Assembly (NCBI RefSeq): GCF_027257845.1
Contig: NZ_JAPVOT010000012.1
Location: 1-64,000, forward strand
DNA length: 64,000 nt
Reading direction: 5' to 3'
DNA from: Alteromonas sp. BMJM2
GTDB taxonomy: Bacteria; Pseudomonadota; Gammaproteobacteria; Enterobacterales; Alteromonadaceae
Shown: positions 44,591 to 54,943 of the stretch, one piece after another
How the letters are laid out: each line of letters begins with the position of its first letter
Numbering within the stretch: position 1 is the stretch's first letter
The notes under the pieces: model-generated
Database searches by the model: none
The model's input: only the letters and a program-made list of their open reading frames with translations
What the model was told of the DNA's origin: nothing
Program-made: the position numbers and the translations under genes

Positions 44591-45229
44591 TTATGGCATC
44601 AATCGTTGAGTGTTCCAGTTTCCAGCTGCATCCATGTTGTATTCAATACGATCGTGAAGTCTATCTTCCCCCCCCTGCCAAAACTCAATTTGATGAGGAA
44701 CTATTCGAAATCCTCCCCAAAAATCGGGCACAGGAAGCTCTTTATTCGCAAACTTGTCTTTTAGCTGCTTAAACTGGGTGAGCAAAAGCGCCTTACTACT
44801 AATTGGTTTACTTTGCTTAGAGGCATAAGCAGCAAGTTGACTGTCTTTCGGACGTGAGAAAAAGTACGACGCATTTTCACTGGTCGATAGCTTTTCTACT
44901 GTGCCGCAGACACGTACCTGCCTCTCCATAAAAAACCAAGGGAAATGACAGGAGACTTTTGGATTCAGTGCGAGCTCTTGGGCTTTTCTACTTCCTAGGT
45001 TGGTGAAGAAAACGAAGCCATTTTTGTTTACATCTTTCAGCAGCACAATACGCTGTGAAGGCTGACCGCTAGCATCCACCGTTGCCACAGTCATGGCTGT
45101 GGGATCTGGAATGTTCGCATCGATGGCATCTTGCAACCACTTATCAAACAATTGAAAAGGTGTATGGGTAATGTCTGACTCGCTCAATGTTCCTTTTGAG
45201 TACTGTCTGCGCATATCTGAAATAGTCAT
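44591..45229 (-). CDS. pdxH: Pyridoxamine 5-phosphate oxidase
   Basis: FMN enzyme making pyridoxal phosphate from PNP or PMP. The 212-residue protein begins MTISDMRRQYSKG as in E. coli PdxH. FMN/PLP motifs are QRIVLLKDVNKNGFVFFTN, SCHFPWFFMERQVRVCG and the C-terminal FWQGGEDRLHDRIEYN. The frame opens at a TTG (45232), but AGGAG is placed six bases from the ATG at 45229. Single-gene unit in this window. Confidence 0.96.
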   Translation of the reverse strand: MTISDMRRQYSKGTLSESDITHTPFQLFDKWLQDAIDANIPDPTAMTVATVDASGQPSQRIVLLKDVNKNGFVFFTNLGSRKAQELALNPKVSCHFPWFFMERQVRVCGTVEKLSTSENASYFFSRPKDSQLAAYASKQSKPISSKALLLTQFKQLKDKFANKELPVPDFWGGFRIVPHQIEFWQGGEDRLHDRIEYNMDAAGNWNTQRLMP

Positions 45230-45407
45230 CAACTTCTCCTGCCCAATGCTTTTCCAACGTTGAGAATAACTTTTATTAAGACCAGCCCTTAATTAAGAGC
45301 CATACTTTGATGTTAAAACATTGCGCTTAAACAAATACAAATTCGACATTAAAAACGAACAATCATCGGGATGAGATCACACCAATTACACAGCCATAAA
45401 CACGCTA

Positions 45408-46346
45408 TTAGAAATTGCTGTCATCGCCGTATCCAAGAGAGCGTAACGCTCGCTCATCATCAGCCCAACCCTGCTTTACCTTTACCCAAAGCTCTAAGAA
45501 CACTTTATTGTCAAACAGGTTTTCCATGTCTTTACGAGCATGCTCACCAATTGTTTTAAGGTGTTTTCCACCCTTGCCAATAATCATGCGCTTTTGGGTT
45601 TCACGCTCTACCAAAATAAGACCACTTATGCGATAAACACCATTTTCAGCCATTTTAAACTGCTCAATTTCCACCGTCGTTGAGTAAGGAAGCTCGTCAC
45701 CGGTGAAACGCATCAGTTTTTCACGAATAATTTCTGCGGCCATAAATCGGCTAGAACGATCGGTTATGTAATCTTCCGGGAAAAAGAAATCGCTCGGCGG
45801 AAGCGACTTGGCAACTAACTCGCGGATATCATCTACCATTTTGTCTTGTTTAGCGCTAATTGGAACAATATGCTCAAATGTGTGTTTCTCACCCAGTTTG
45901 CGCAAATGCGTAACGAAACCTTCTCGGTCTTCTACTTTGTCCATTTTATTGACAATAAGGTAACAAGGTAGCTTAGATTGCTTCACCTTTGTCATTACCA
46001 TTTCGTCATCCGCATTCCAACGATCGCCCTCAATCACGAATAATATCAGGCCAACTTCGGCGAGCGAACTAGATGCTGCACGGTTCATGTACCGGTTGAT
46101 TGCACGCTTCTCATCTTGATGGAGCCCAGGTGTGTCAACATAAATAGCCTGATAGTCACCGTCGGTGTCAATACCCAGTATGCGATGTCGCGTCGTTTGA
46201 GGTTTTCTCGAGGTAATACTGACCTTTTGCCCTAACAAACGGTTGAGCAAGGTAGATTTACCTACATTTGGGCGGCCAACGATGGCCACTAAACCACAGC
46301 GTGTCTGCGGTTGTGAATAATGTATTTCGTTGTCATTATTAGTCAT
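45408..46346 (-). CDS. era: GTPase Era
   Basis: Ribosome-assembly GTPase that binds the 3-prime end of 16S rRNA. The GTPase motifs are GRPNVGKST (about 24-32), DTPG and NKMD. The C-terminal KH domain has [13 protein letters not shown]. 312 residues; the ATG at 46346 is used because the frame's earlier TTG is inside rnc. The start overlaps the rnc stop by 8 bp, so translation is coupled. Last gene of lepA-lepB-rnc-era here; recO is not next, as in many relatives. Confidence 0.96.
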   Translation of the reverse strand: MTNNDNEIHYSQPQTRCGLVAIVGRPNVGKSTLLNRLLGQKVSITSRKPQTTRHRILGIDTDGDYQAIYVDTPGLHQDEKRAINRYMNRAASSSLAEVGLILFVIEGDRWNADDEMVMTKVKQSKLPCYLIVNKMDKVEDREGFVTHLRKLGEKHTFEHIVPISAKQDKMVDDIRELVAKSLPPSDFFFPEDYITDRSSRFMAAEIIREKLMRFTGDELPYSTTVEIEQFKMAENGVYRISGLILVERETQKRMIIGKGGKHLKTIGEHARKDMENLFDNKVFLELWVKVKQGWADDERALRSLGYGDDSNF

Positions 46347-47019
46347 CAAGCTTCTCCAGCGTTAAACGGGCAGCTTCTTGTTCAGCTTTACGACGGCTAT
46401 TTCCTGTTGCTTTTACAGGTTCAGCTAAATTTTCAACCGTACAGCTCACTTGAAAAACTTGTGCGTGGTCTTTCCCAGAAATAGACATCACTTCGTACGT
46501 GGGCAGAGGTAATTTTCGACCCTGCAAAAATTCCTGCAAGCGAGTTTTATTGTCTTTAGGGTGGGCGTGTGGATCTAACTTATTAATACGCGTTTCCCAA
46601 AGCCGATCTATTACGTGGCGCACCTCTTCCATACCTGAGTCGAGATAAATGGCGCCCAATAACGCTTCTACTGCATCCGCAAGAATAGAACTGCGACGAT
46701 GCCCGCCGCTTTTCAGCTCGCCTGGGCCTAAGTGAAGTAACTCACCCATACTGGCCTCACGAGCTAGCTCTGCTAACGTGTCGCCTTTCACAAGGGTTGA
46801 GCGCATACGAGTTAACTTGCCCTCGGGTACATCTGGAAAGCGCTTGTATAACGTCTCGCCTATAATCATTCCCAGTATGGCATCGCCTAGGAACTCAAGG
46901 CGTTCATTGTGCTGTTTTGCCGCGCTTCTGTGGGTAAAAGCTTGATCGAGTAAAGCGATGTCATTGAACGTATAGTCTATCGCCTTGTAAAGGCGACGGT
47001 ATTTATCTATGCCCTGCAT
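46339..47019 (-). CDS. rnc: Ribonuclease III
   Basis: Double-strand-specific RNase that matures rRNA and regulates mRNAs. From the ATG at 47019 it has 226 residues, the same as E. coli. The catalytic signature is [12 protein letters not shown], a second acidic site is [14 protein letters not shown], and a C-terminal dsRNA-binding domain ends with [15 protein letters not shown]. The upstream part of the frame lies inside lepB. The junction with lepB is TAATG (stop/start overlap). Confidence 0.97.
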   Translation of the reverse strand: MQGIDKYRRLYKAIDYTFNDIALLDQAFTHRSAAKQHNERLEFLGDAILGMIIGETLYKRFPDVPEGKLTRMRSTLVKGDTLAELAREASMGELLHLGPGELKSGGHRRSSILADAVEALLGAIYLDSGMEEVRHVIDRLWETRINKLDPHAHPKDNKTRLQEFLQGRKLPLPTYEVMSISGKDHAQVFQVSCTVENLAEPVKATGNSRRKAEQEAARLTLEKLDD

Positions 47020-47921
47020 TAACGAATGCCACCTGTACGTTCGAATCGAACGCCTGTGGGGACCCACGTGGGTAACATATCTTGAGGTTTGCGCTCGAAC
47101 TCAAACGAAATCCAGATAGCCACCGCTTTGCCAACTAAGTTTTCATCGGGTACGAACCCCCAAAAACGACTATCACGGCTATTATCGCGGTTATCACCTA
47201 ACACAAAATAATTATTTTCAGGCACAATCCATTCATTGCGGCGTGTACCTGGTTGCGTATAAAAATTAGCAGGTGATATATCGCGCAGCGGATGGCGTAA
47301 TATATCATGTTCTATGTCGCCTAGTGATTCGGTGTAACGCATTAGCTGCGCCATATCCTGGACAAACTCACCACGTTCCTGGAAAGAGAGCGGCACGGCT
47401 TCCAGTGCTGGGCAGTTTTCGCTTTCAACACATTTGGGCTTTATGTACACCTGCTTATTTTGATAAACCACAGTGTCGCCAGGCATTCCTATTACGCGTT
47501 TGATGTAATCGATGCCGGTATCCTCTGGGTACTTAAATACGACCACATCGCCTCGTTCTGGCGCTCCGGTTTCAATGAGCTTACTGCGAAACACAGGGTC
47601 TTTTACACCATACGCAAACTTTTCAACCAATATAAAGTCGCCAACAAGCAGTGTGGGCATCATAGAGCCAGAAGGTATTTGAAAAGGCTCGTAGATGAAC
47701 GAGCGCAATACGAGTACGAAGGCAATAACAGGGAAAATTTGCTGCGATGTATCCACTAAGTACGGTAATTGTGGATCTTCACCGTAACTTGCATTCTCAG
47801 CTACTGCTGACGCCTGCAGACGCGCTTTGCGCTTTGGTGCAAACACCAGGCTATCTACTAGCCATATAAGCCCTGTAATTAGCGTCAAACCAACTAAGAT
47901 GAGAGAAAAATAATTTGCCAT
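47019..47921 (-). CDS. lepB: Signal peptidase I
   Basis: Inner-membrane protease that removes signal peptides from secreted proteins. Two N-terminal transmembrane segments (about 3-25 and 58-75) precede the catalytic Ser in PSGSMMPTLLVGDF and the catalytic Lys in DYIKRVIGMPGD. GDNRDNSRDSRFWGFV is the third conserved block. 300 residues. It sits in TAATG overlaps with both lepA and rnc, giving tight translational coupling. Confidence 0.96.
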   Translation of the reverse strand: MANYFSLILVGLTLITGLIWLVDSLVFAPKRKARLQASAVAENASYGEDPQLPYLVDTSQQIFPVIAFVLVLRSFIYEPFQIPSGSMMPTLLVGDFILVEKFAYGVKDPVFRSKLIETGAPERGDVVVFKYPEDTGIDYIKRVIGMPGDTVVYQNKQVYIKPKCVESENCPALEAVPLSFQERGEFVQDMAQLMRYTESLGDIEHDILRHPLRDISPANFYTQPGTRRNEWIVPENNYFVLGDNRDNSRDSRFWGFVPDENLVGKAVAIWISFEFERKPQDMLPTWVPTGVRFERTGGIR

Positions 47922-49717
47922 TATTTACCCACCTTCAATACAGCAAGGAAGGCATCTTGCGGCAGCTCAACATTACCTATCTGCTTCATGCGTTTTTTAC
48001 CTTCTTTCTGCTTTTGCAGTAGCTTCTTCTTACGACTAATATCGCCGCCATAACATTTAGCAATAACGTTTTTGCGCAACTGTTTGACCGTACTACGAGC
48101 AACAATATGATTACCAATGGCAGCCTGAATAGCAATGTCAAACATCTGGCGAGGAATAAGCTCGCGCAGCTTTTCAACGAGTTCTCTACCGCGACCCTGA
48201 GAGTTTTCTCTGTGAGTGATGACTGCTAGCGCGTCTACTCTTTCGCCGTTAATCAGTATATCCACTCGCACCATATCTGACGTTAGGAAGCGCTTGAAGT
48301 TGTAATCTAGTGACGCAAAGCCCCGACTTGTCGATTTTAAACGGTCAAAGAAATCAAGCACTACCTCTGCCATGGGCAGTTCGTAAGTTACGGCAACCTG
48401 CTTACCGTGGTAAGTCATGTTGGTCTGCATACCGCGCTTTTCAACGCATAAGGTTATTACGTTTCCAAGGTATTCTTGGGGTACCAAAATGTTGGCTTCA
48501 ACTAGCGGCTCACGAATTTCTGCAATGTCGTTTACTGGAGGTAATTTTGCAGGACTATCAACGGTGAGAATTTCGCCCTTAGTCGTTTCAACCTCATAAA
48601 TTACAGTTGGTGCTGTGGTGATTAAACCAAGATCATACTCTCGCTCAAGACGCTCTTGGATAATTTCCATATGAAGCATACCAAGAAAGCCGATTCTAAA
48701 CCCAAACCCTAGCGCAGCAGAACTCTCTGGCTCGTAAAATAGAGACGCGTCATTTAAGCTTAGCTTAGCTAGCGCATCACGAAAGTCTTCATAATCGTCA
48801 GAACTAATGGGGAAGATACCCGCATAAACTTGGGGCTTAATCTTTTTGAAACCAGGCAGCATTTCAGTGGCAGGTGCTTTTGCAAGTGTAATGGTATCGC
48901 CCACTGGCGCACCCTGGATATCTTTTATTCCCGCAATAATGAAACCAACCTCACCGGCACGAAGAATCCCTGTATCTAGCGCTTTAGGCGTAAATACACC
49001 AATTTTATCCACTTGGTGAATTTGGCCGTTAGACATAATTTGAATTTTGTCTTTCTTATTGAGTTGCCCCTCAACAATGCGTACTAGTGAAACAACGCCT
49101 TGATAGTTGTCAAACCACGAATCGATAATCAGTGCTTTAAGCGGTGCTTCTCTATCGCCACCTGGAGGAGGGATCTTATTGACGATAACTTCGAGTACGT
49201 CTTCAATACCAATGCCAGTTTTCGCTGAACAGCGGACCGCTTCTAACGCATCGATACCAACAATATCTTCAATCTCTTCTGCCACACGGTCTGGATCAGC
49301 TTGAGGTAAGTCGATTTTATTTAAGATAGGCACAACTTCCATATCCATCTCAATGGCGGTGTAGCAGTTTGCTAAGGTCTGTGCTTCCACGCCCTGACCC
49401 GCATCAACCACAAGTAGCGCACCTTCACAAGCAGCTAGTGATCGGGATACCTCGTAGGTAAAGTCAACGTGCCCTGGAGTATCAATGAAATTAAGCTGAT
49501 AGGTTTCACCGTTTTGGGCGCTGTACTCTAGTGTTACGCTCTGCGCTTTGATTGTAATTCCACGCTCTTTTTCTAAATCCATGGAATCTAGAACTTGCTC
49601 AGCCATTTCGCGAGATGAGAGCCCGCCACAATGTTGAATAAGACGGTCCGACAATGTCGATTTACCGTGGTCGATATGGGCGATAATACTGAAGTTACGA
49701 ATGTGCGATTGTTGCAT
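47921..49717 (-). CDS. lepA: Elongation factor 4 (LepA)
   Basis: Ribosome-bound GTPase that helps initiation or recovers stalled ribosomes. GTPase motifs are [10 protein letters not shown] (about 10-19), DTPGHVDF and NKIDLPQA. The C-terminal LepA-specific domain ends with the basic stretch [15 protein letters not shown]. 598 residues, as in E. coli (599). It begins the lepA-lepB-rnc-era unit; rseC lies 190 bp upstream on the same strand. Confidence 0.97.
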   Translation of the reverse strand: MQQSHIRNFSIIAHIDHGKSTLSDRLIQHCGGLSSREMAEQVLDSMDLEKERGITIKAQSVTLEYSAQNGETYQLNFIDTPGHVDFTYEVSRSLAACEGALLVVDAGQGVEAQTLANCYTAIEMDMEVVPILNKIDLPQADPDRVAEEIEDIVGIDALEAVRCSAKTGIGIEDVLEVIVNKIPPPGGDREAPLKALIIDSWFDNYQGVVSLVRIVEGQLNKKDKIQIMSNGQIHQVDKIGVFTPKALDTGILRAGEVGFIIAGIKDIQGAPVGDTITLAKAPATEMLPGFKKIKPQVYAGIFPISSDDYEDFRDALAKLSLNDASLFYEPESSAALGFGFRIGFLGMLHMEIIQERLEREYDLGLITTAPTVIYEVETTKGEILTVDSPAKLPPVNDIAEIREPLVEANILVPQEYLGNVITLCVEKRGMQTNMTYHGKQVAVTYELPMAEVVLDFFDRLKSTSRGFASLDYNFKRFLTSDMVRVDILINGERVDALAVITHRENSQGRGRELVEKLRELIPRQMFDIAIQAAIGNHIVARSTVKQLRKNVIAKCYGGDISRKKKLLQKQKEGKKRMKQIGNVELPQDAFLAVLKVGK

Positions 49718-49907
49718 AATGCTGGAATTTACCTGCAGAAAAATTCATTAAACGAAAAAATACTGCGCGCTATACGTTAAGACGTAAACGCAACGCGTGC
49801 GGATTTTACCCATTTATGGGCGGAAAAGCGAATTAGCAGCGAGTATATTTTGCTAAACAGTACAAGCCATGAGACGAGACAGTGAAATTTAGCCTTAAAT
49901 GGGCATT

Positions 49908-50363
49908 TTACTTACGATCTAGGGGTTCTGCTTTTAGCAGGACGGGTCGATACTTTGCAGACTCTACCCGCTGTAATTTCTTCGCCGTGTATCGATACAC
50001 TAACACCGTTGCAATAATGCTTGGGAGTATTCCCCATAATTCATGAGTCAAACTGATCGTAGGAAGAAGGTAAGAGGCTAGCGAGAAGCAGCCGATAAAC
50101 ATAAATAAAGGAAGTAGATAGAGCCATGCCGAGGCACTTAGCACGCCGCTTTCTGGAACACCAATTGTCACATTTTGGCCGACAGAAACCGTCATTGGTG
50201 TAGACACCGTTAGGCGCTGCATCTTCGGTGCGAGTGCACGTGATATAGCACCAGTACCGCAATCGCTTTGTGCCTGACAACTGCTGCATGTCGATTTTAT
50301 TGCTGACTCAACAGTGACATTGTCACCGTCGATAGCCACCACCTTAGCCGACTCTTCAATCAT
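49908..50363 (-). CDS. rseC: SoxR-reducing-system protein RseC
   Basis: Small inner-membrane protein of the rpoE operon; family members modulate RseA and the Rsx/SoxR electron path. The N-terminal cysteine cluster is CSSCQAQSDCG (about 26-36), and two transmembrane helices lie at about 75-115. 151 residues. The start overlaps the rseB stop by 8 bp. The name is given by order and cysteine pattern. Confidence 0.88.
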   Translation of the reverse strand: MIEESAKVVAIDGDNVTVESAIKSTCSSCQAQSDCGTGAISRALAPKMQRLTVSTPMTVSVGQNVTIGVPESGVLSASAWLYLLPLFMFIGCFSLASYLLPTISLTHELWGILPSIIATVLVYRYTAKKLQRVESAKYRPVLLKAEPLDRK

Positions 50364-51468
50364 TGCTGTTATTTACCGCACTAATTGAAGTGGCAATCGC
50401 TTTTGCCGTTTGAAGTGGAATTTCACCTAACACCGTCACCTGCGCTTTACCCGCCTTTAACGTGAGAAAAGTACTGACTTCATTGCGCAACGCAATATCG
50501 CCGCCCAAAGCATCTTCAATAGGTTGAACATACACAGATACATCTACTAAACCGTCGCTATACATTTTATACTCTACTACCTGGCCGGTTAACGCTAAAC
50601 GTCGCGTATCTCTTTTCACTTCCTGCATACCTACCGGGAGGTAGTTAACTTCCCAGCCATGAGCGCGGGATTGGCTACTTGCCATCATAATCGGTTCGGG
50701 CAAAGACGATGGATTAATACGGGCAAAATAAGGCGAAGGTGATGCCGTTACGGAAAATGTACTTATTTGTATTTGTTCTAGTAATGCGCCTTGTAAATCT
50801 AGCATGTTCAACTTTAATAGCATGCCCGACTCTTCATCAAGCCAAAGTTGATAACCAAAACGGGTATTATCTCTACTCACAATTCTAATTTGTTGTGCAG
50901 GTCGCCCAGCGACTCTAGCTCGACCAACCAGCACAAATTCATAACTTTCCAGCAACTTCTGAGGGTTATGAAGAAGAATATTGGGAATAGGACCATTGAT
51001 AAACCGAGAGCGAATGCTGTAGGGCTGCGTATCGGGCTCAAACACACTCACGATACCGTCAACACGAATAAGCTCACGGCCTGGCCCGTTTTGCAAATTC
51101 AGATGCTCTACTTCTGTGCCATCATCAAGCACGCCGTGACGCCATAAATACGGTACTGTTTCTTTTCCAACGGTGGTTTGGACAAACGATACCTGGTAAT
51201 TGGCAGAAGAGATGAGTGATTGAAGACGCTGTAACCACTGTACCGGTGTTTGCAGTGCGTTAGTTTCTCTCTCTAACGCCGGCTCTGTTTGTTTTACTGT
51301 ATCTGTTTTTGACTCACTTTCTGTTGCGCTTTCTGTTGCGCCTTTTGCTTGGTTATTTGGCTCAAGGCTAGTTGGAAGAGACGAATCGCTTGATTGCGCA
51401 TGAACACAGAGAGGCGTGAAAATTGATAAAGCCCCGGTGATGAGGAGAACAAATTGGTTACAGCGCAT
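50356..51468 (-). CDS. rseB: Sigma-E regulatory protein RseB
   Basis: Periplasmic protein that protects RseA from cleavage and senses lipid or lipopolysaccharide stress. The ATG at 51468 starts a signal peptide ending CVHA and has AAGGAA upstream; the frame is open to 51492. The two MucB/RseB domains are seen (VQWLQRLQSLISSANYQVSF with VEHLNLQNGPGRELIRVDG; YKMYSDGLVDVSVYVQPIED). A Ser/Thr/Glu-rich linker at about 30-70 is longer than in E. coli. Third gene of the rpoE operon. Confidence 0.9.
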   Translation of the reverse strand: MRCNQFVLLITGALSIFTPLCVHAQSSDSSLPTSLEPNNQAKGATESATESESKTDTVKQTEPALERETNALQTPVQWLQRLQSLISSANYQVSFVQTTVGKETVPYLWRHGVLDDGTEVEHLNLQNGPGRELIRVDGIVSVFEPDTQPYSIRSRFINGPIPNILLHNPQKLLESYEFVLVGRARVAGRPAQQIRIVSRDNTRFGYQLWLDEESGMLLKLNMLDLQGALLEQIQISTFSVTASPSPYFARINPSSLPEPIMMASSQSRAHGWEVNYLPVGMQEVKRDTRRLALTGQVVEYKMYSDGLVDVSVYVQPIEDALGGDIALRNEVSTFLTLKAGKAQVTVLGEIPLQTAKAIATSISAVNNSND

Positions 51469-51569
51469 TTTCCTTGCCTTTAAAACAGACATACCAGCAC
51501 GTGCAAGTGCTGGTATGCGAAGTTACTAATAATAAATACTAGTTGAAATAGTGGCGTTGCCGCAATCGC

Positions 51570-52151
51570 CTATGGGCGATTAGTATCGTCAGAGGCTTTT
51601 TCTTCCTCTTCGGCCTGCACCTGTTTCAATTTTATTTGTTGCTCATGGTCGGCGATAAGCGCGTTAATTTTACGCTTCTTCTCAAGCACTTCATTCATGT
51701 CGTTGCGTGGCAACGTCCGAGTTTGCTCAAGACTTACCGGCGCTAAACCACCTTGAGGACCCGCAGTGGGTGCCGTCATAAATGGCTGTGAAGGTGCAGG
51801 CTGGTTCAGGTGCTGAACACCTAGAATAACAGCTAAAGCTACCGACGCTGCAACGGCAAACTGACCAGATTGAGTTGCAAATGGAACCACATTCCCAATG
51901 ATTGGGATTGAGCGCCAGCGAGACTCTTTTGGTGCAACAATCGCAGGTTCATCTGCCAAGGCCGCAGCAATGCTAGCCGTAATATCCATTTCTGGCGCTA
52001 CGCTTGCTTCTTTGCGCATGGTACCACGGATGACATGATATCGCTGCCATTTGGCTTGGAGCTCTGCATCATGCTTAATCGCGTCGATGATTTTATCATC
52101 TTCTGCTTCGCCATCCATGAATGCGGACAATTTTTCTTGCTGTTGCATCAT
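51570..52151 (-). CDS. rseA: Anti-sigma-E factor RseA
   Basis: Inner-membrane anti-sigma factor that holds RpoE until DegS/RseP cut it. The cytoplasmic N-terminal domain (MQQQEKLSAFMDGEAEDD) resembles E. coli RseA. One transmembrane helix is at about 98-116 (QFAVAASVALAVILGVQHL). The periplasmic tail is Pro/Gln-rich, ending in a charged coiled-coil-like stretch. 193 residues. It is 98 bp downstream of rpoE. Confidence 0.92.
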   Translation of the reverse strand: MMQQQEKLSAFMDGEAEDDKIIDAIKHDAELQAKWQRYHVIRGTMRKEASVAPEMDITASIAAALADEPAIVAPKESRWRSIPIIGNVVPFATQSGQFAVAASVALAVILGVQHLNQPAPSQPFMTAPTAGPQGGLAPVSLEQTRTLPRNDMNEVLEKKRKINALIADHEQQIKLKQVQAEEEEKASDDTNRP

Positions 52152-52249
52152 ATATTCATATCCAGATCATTTAGATCGTTAACTACCCTAACACAGCAGT
52201 TAGTCATCCCAAAAAAAAGAAAGTTCATCTTTTTTTAAGTTTATTTAAA

Positions 52250-52828
52250 TTAATTTTCTAACAGCGGCTGAATGACTTTATCTATTGCTTCTCTAGCCCT
52301 GAATATACGCGATCTTACGGTACCTACAGGGCAAGACATCACGCTAGCAATTTCCTCATAGCTCAACCCTTCAATCTCACGCAATGTAATTGCCATTCGC
52401 AGATCGTCAGGTAATTTTTCAACCACTTTAAACAACGTTTCTTCAAGCTCATCTGACAGCAAACTGCGTTCGGGAGTTGATTGCTCCTTGAGCGCATCGC
52501 TGCCCTCGTAGTAGTCGGCCTCTTCAGCATCAACATCGCTCGCCGGGGGCTTTCTGCCCTGCGAAACAAGATAATTTTTAGCGCTGTTTACCGCTATACG
52601 ATATAACCAGGTGTAAAAGGCGCTGTCTCCGCGAAAATTAGGAAGCGCTCTGTATGCTTTGATAAAGGCTTCTTGCGTTACATCAGCAACATCGCCCGTA
52701 TTTTTAACGTACCGAGACACTAAATGCATTACTTTATGCTGATAACGGGTTACCAACAAATTAAATGCGTTTTTATCTCCACGTTGTACTCTTTCCACCA
52801 GTTGCTGGTCGGTTACTTGCTCGCTCAT
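52250..52828 (-). CDS. rpoE: RNA polymerase sigma factor RpoE (sigma-E)
   Basis: ECF sigma factor for envelope stress. Nearly identical in pattern to E. coli RpoE: MSEQVTDQQLVERVQRGDKN, RYQHKVMHLVSRYV, FRGDSAFYTWLYRIAVNSAK in region 2, and LREIEGLSYEEIASVMSCP then GTVRSRIFRAREAID in region 4. I used the ATG at 52828 for its match to E. coli; another ATG at 52837 lies just after GGGAG, which is too close for good spacing. The near-consensus autoregulatory promoter lies at 52881-52907. Divergent from nadB. Confidence 0.96.
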   Translation of the reverse strand: MSEQVTDQQLVERVQRGDKNAFNLLVTRYQHKVMHLVSRYVKNTGDVADVTQEAFIKAYRALPNFRGDSAFYTWLYRIAVNSAKNYLVSQGRKPPASDVDAEEADYYEGSDALKEQSTPERSLLSDELEETLFKVVEKLPDDLRMAITLREIEGLSYEEIASVMSCPVGTVRSRIFRAREAIDKVIQPLLEN

Positions 52829-52880
52829 TCGAGCCATTACTCCCTACTTCTCATACACAATAGCTCTCTTTAGCCTGTGT

Positions 52881-52907
52881 GTAGACGTATTCTCTTTAAA
52901 AAAGTTC
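52881..52907 (-). promoter_or_regulatory. Sigma-E promoter of rpoE-rseABC
   Basis: On the minus strand, GAACTT (52907-52902) is followed after exactly 16 bases by TCTAC (52885-52881). GAACTT-N16-TCTRA is the sigma-E consensus, and the E. coli rpoE promoter is close to it. The start point would fall near 52874, about 45 bp before the rpoE ATG. This indicates autoregulation. Confidence 0.85.
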
Positions 52908-53025
52908 TGTTAAAGCATTAATTATTTTAAATAATACCATGTACACGCCATAAGAATTATTGTGTTTTGCCACTCATCCATTAGACTTGCTGAACCTTCG
53001 CTCGTATATATTGATATAAAAATAC

Positions 53026-54711
53026 ATGAAATCAGGATTGTCTTCACTAACTTCCACATCAAATGCCATAGAACATCGCTGTGACGTGCTAATTATCGGA
53101 AGCGGTGCTGCTGGGCTCAGCCTGGCATTAAAGCTCGCAGATCACTGCCAAGTTATAGTGTTGAGTAAAAGCGACCGAAATGAAGGGTCTACTCGTTATG
53201 CACAAGGGGGTATTGCCGCTGTTTTCGATGAACAAGACTCTATCGATGCACACGTCAACGACACGTTAAAAGCCGGTGGTGGTTTGTGTGAAGAACCTGC
53301 AGTTCGTTTTACCACTGAGCGAGCAAAAGCGGCGTTGGAGTGGCTAATCAGTTACGGCGTACCCTTTGACAGAGAAAAAAGCGAATCAGGTGAAGAGAAA
53401 TTTCACTTAACGCGGGAAGGTGGCCATAGTCACCGCAGAATATTACACGCTGCAGATGCCACCGGCGAAGCACTACAGATAACGCTAAACGATGCGGTCT
53501 CCACTCACCCAAACATTCATTTTTTCGAGCGATACAATGCTATCGACCTTATCCCGTCGAAGACTGAAAAAAATAAAAGTGTTGGTGCGTATGTGTGGAA
53601 TCGTCAGCAAGAGCATGTCGAAGTTATTCGCGCTCCATTTATTGCCTTAGCCACCGGCGGCGGCAGCAAAGTGTACCAATATACATCAAACCCTGATGTA
53701 TCAAGCGGTGATGGTATTGCGATGGCGTGGCGCGCGGGATGTAGAGTGGCAAATATGGAGTTTAACCAGTTCCACCCTACCTGCCTGTTCCACCCTCAAG
53801 CGCGTAACTTTCTTATTACCGAAGCGTTGCGCGGTGAAGGCGCCAATCTGTGTCATGCTGATGGCACTCGCTTTATGCAAAAGTTTGATGAGCGTGGCGA
53901 CTTGGCGCCTCGTGATGTGGTTGCAAGAGCGATAGATTACGAAATGAAGCGACTGGGCGCAGATTGCATGTATTTGGACATCAGTCATAAGCCTGCAGAC
54001 TTTATCGTTAAACACTTCCCTAACATATATCGAAAGTGTCGTTCTTTAGGTATTGATATTACTCGCGAGCCAATTCCGGTGGTGCCCGCAGCGCATTATA
54101 GCTGTGGTGGGGTCATTACCGACTTTAATGCAAAAACTGATTTAGATAACGTTTACGCTATTGGTGAAGTTGCCTATACCGGTTTACACGGCGCCAATCG
54201 AATGGCTTCAAATTCCTTATTAGAGTGTGTTGTGTTTGCCAGTTCAGCTGCCGAGCACATTATTAGCTGCCTTCCTACCAAAGACAGCGACGAAACGATT
54301 GCCCCTTGGGACGAAAGCCAAGTATCAAACTCGGACGAAGAAGTGATTATCCAACACAATTGGCACGAGTTGAGACTCTTTATGTGGGATTATGTTGGGA
54401 TTGTTCGTACCGATAAGCGACTAGAACGTGCTATGCGACGCATAAAGTTATTAGAACAAGAAATCACTGAATATTACTCTCACTTTCGCGTAAGCAATAA
54501 CTTACTTGAGTTGAGAAACTTAGTAACAGTGGCTGAGTTGATCGTGCGATGTGCGATGGAAAGAAAAGAAAGCAGAGGGCTTCATTTTAATCTCGATCAC
54601 CCAGAACAATTAAGTGACACCAAACCAACTGTGCTGATACCTAATAATCAGCTGTCTGGAGAAAGTGTCGGGGCTCTGATTACTGAAGGGAGCTTCAGCG
54701 GTGTGCGGTAA
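53026..54711 (+). CDS. nadB: L-aspartate oxidase
   Basis: FAD enzyme that turns aspartate into iminoaspartate, the first step of de novo NAD synthesis with NadA. The dinucleotide fold [15 protein letters not shown] is at about 25-39; [42 protein letters not shown] and [14 protein letters not shown] follow. 561 residues, slightly longer than E. coli (540) through its N-terminus and C-terminal tail. Divergent from rpoE, a conserved neighbourhood. NadE, the last step of the same pathway, is 5 kb away. Confidence 0.95.
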   Translation: MKSGLSSLTSTSNAIEHRCDVLIIGSGAAGLSLALKLADHCQVIVLSKSDRNEGSTRYAQGGIAAVFDEQDSIDAHVNDTLKAGGGLCEEPAVRFTTERAKAALEWLISYGVPFDREKSESGEEKFHLTREGGHSHRRILHAADATGEALQITLNDAVSTHPNIHFFERYNAIDLIPSKTEKNKSVGAYVWNRQQEHVEVIRAPFIALATGGGSKVYQYTSNPDVSSGDGIAMAWRAGCRVANMEFNQFHPTCLFHPQARNFLITEALRGEGANLCHADGTRFMQKFDERGDLAPRDVVARAIDYEMKRLGADCMYLDISHKPADFIVKHFPNIYRKCRSLGIDITREPIPVVPAAHYSCGGVITDFNAKTDLDNVYAIGEVAYTGLHGANRMASNSLLECVVFASSAAEHIISCLPTKDSDETIAPWDESQVSNSDEEVIIQHNWHELRLFMWDYVGIVRTDKRLERAMRRIKLLEQEITEYYSHFRVSNNLLELRNLVTVAELIVRCAMERKESRGLHFNLDHPEQLSDTKPTVLIPNNQLSGESVGALITEGSFSGVR

Positions 54712-54734
54712 AACGTAACACATGTAAAAAGCAT

Positions 54735-54768
54735 AAAGGAGAGCCTAACGTGTTATGCTCTCTTTTTT
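54735..54768 (+). terminator. Intrinsic terminator of nadB
   Basis: GAGAGC (54739-54744) pairs with GCTCTC (54757-54762), extended inward by TAAC/GTTA and outward by A/T pairs, with a T-run at 54763-54768. The stem is long, with small bulges. Confidence 0.85.
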
Positions 54769-54788
54769 AAATAGCTTATTCCTAGATA

Positions 54789-54830
54789 GCTTTTACTTAA
54801 GCGCTTTTACTTAAGCGCTTTTACGTAAGC
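54789..54830. repeat. Tandem repeat, three 14-bp units GCTTTTACTTAAGC
   Basis: Units at 54789, 54803 and 54817; the first two are identical and the third differs at one base (GCTTTTACGTAAGC). Non-coding, 20 bp beyond the nadB terminator. Unit junctions create AAGCGCTT palindromes. Confidence 0.9.
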
Positions 54831-54856
54831 GCTCTGCAGCGTCATTTTCTCGTTAA

Positions 54857-54881
54857 AGCCCTTCTAGCCTAAAGAAGGGCT
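54857..54881 (-). terminator. Possible terminator for the MaoC-like gene
   Basis: AGCCCTTC (54857-54864) pairs with GAAGGGCT (54874-54881) around a 9-base loop. On the minus strand it is followed by TTTAACG, only a short T-tract. It lies about 60 bp after the stop of the minus-strand gene. Confidence 0.45.
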
Positions 54882-54943
54882 ATATTTCTATATGCCACTC
54901 ACAAGCCATCAGCTTTAGAGGCCGCGCTAACTAATCACAACGT

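Noticed and set aside
45233..45407. Small palindrome CTTAATTAAG between pdxH and era as a terminator
   Set aside because: The stem is short and AT-only at its centre, with no T-tract on the relevant strand, so it is not a credible terminator.
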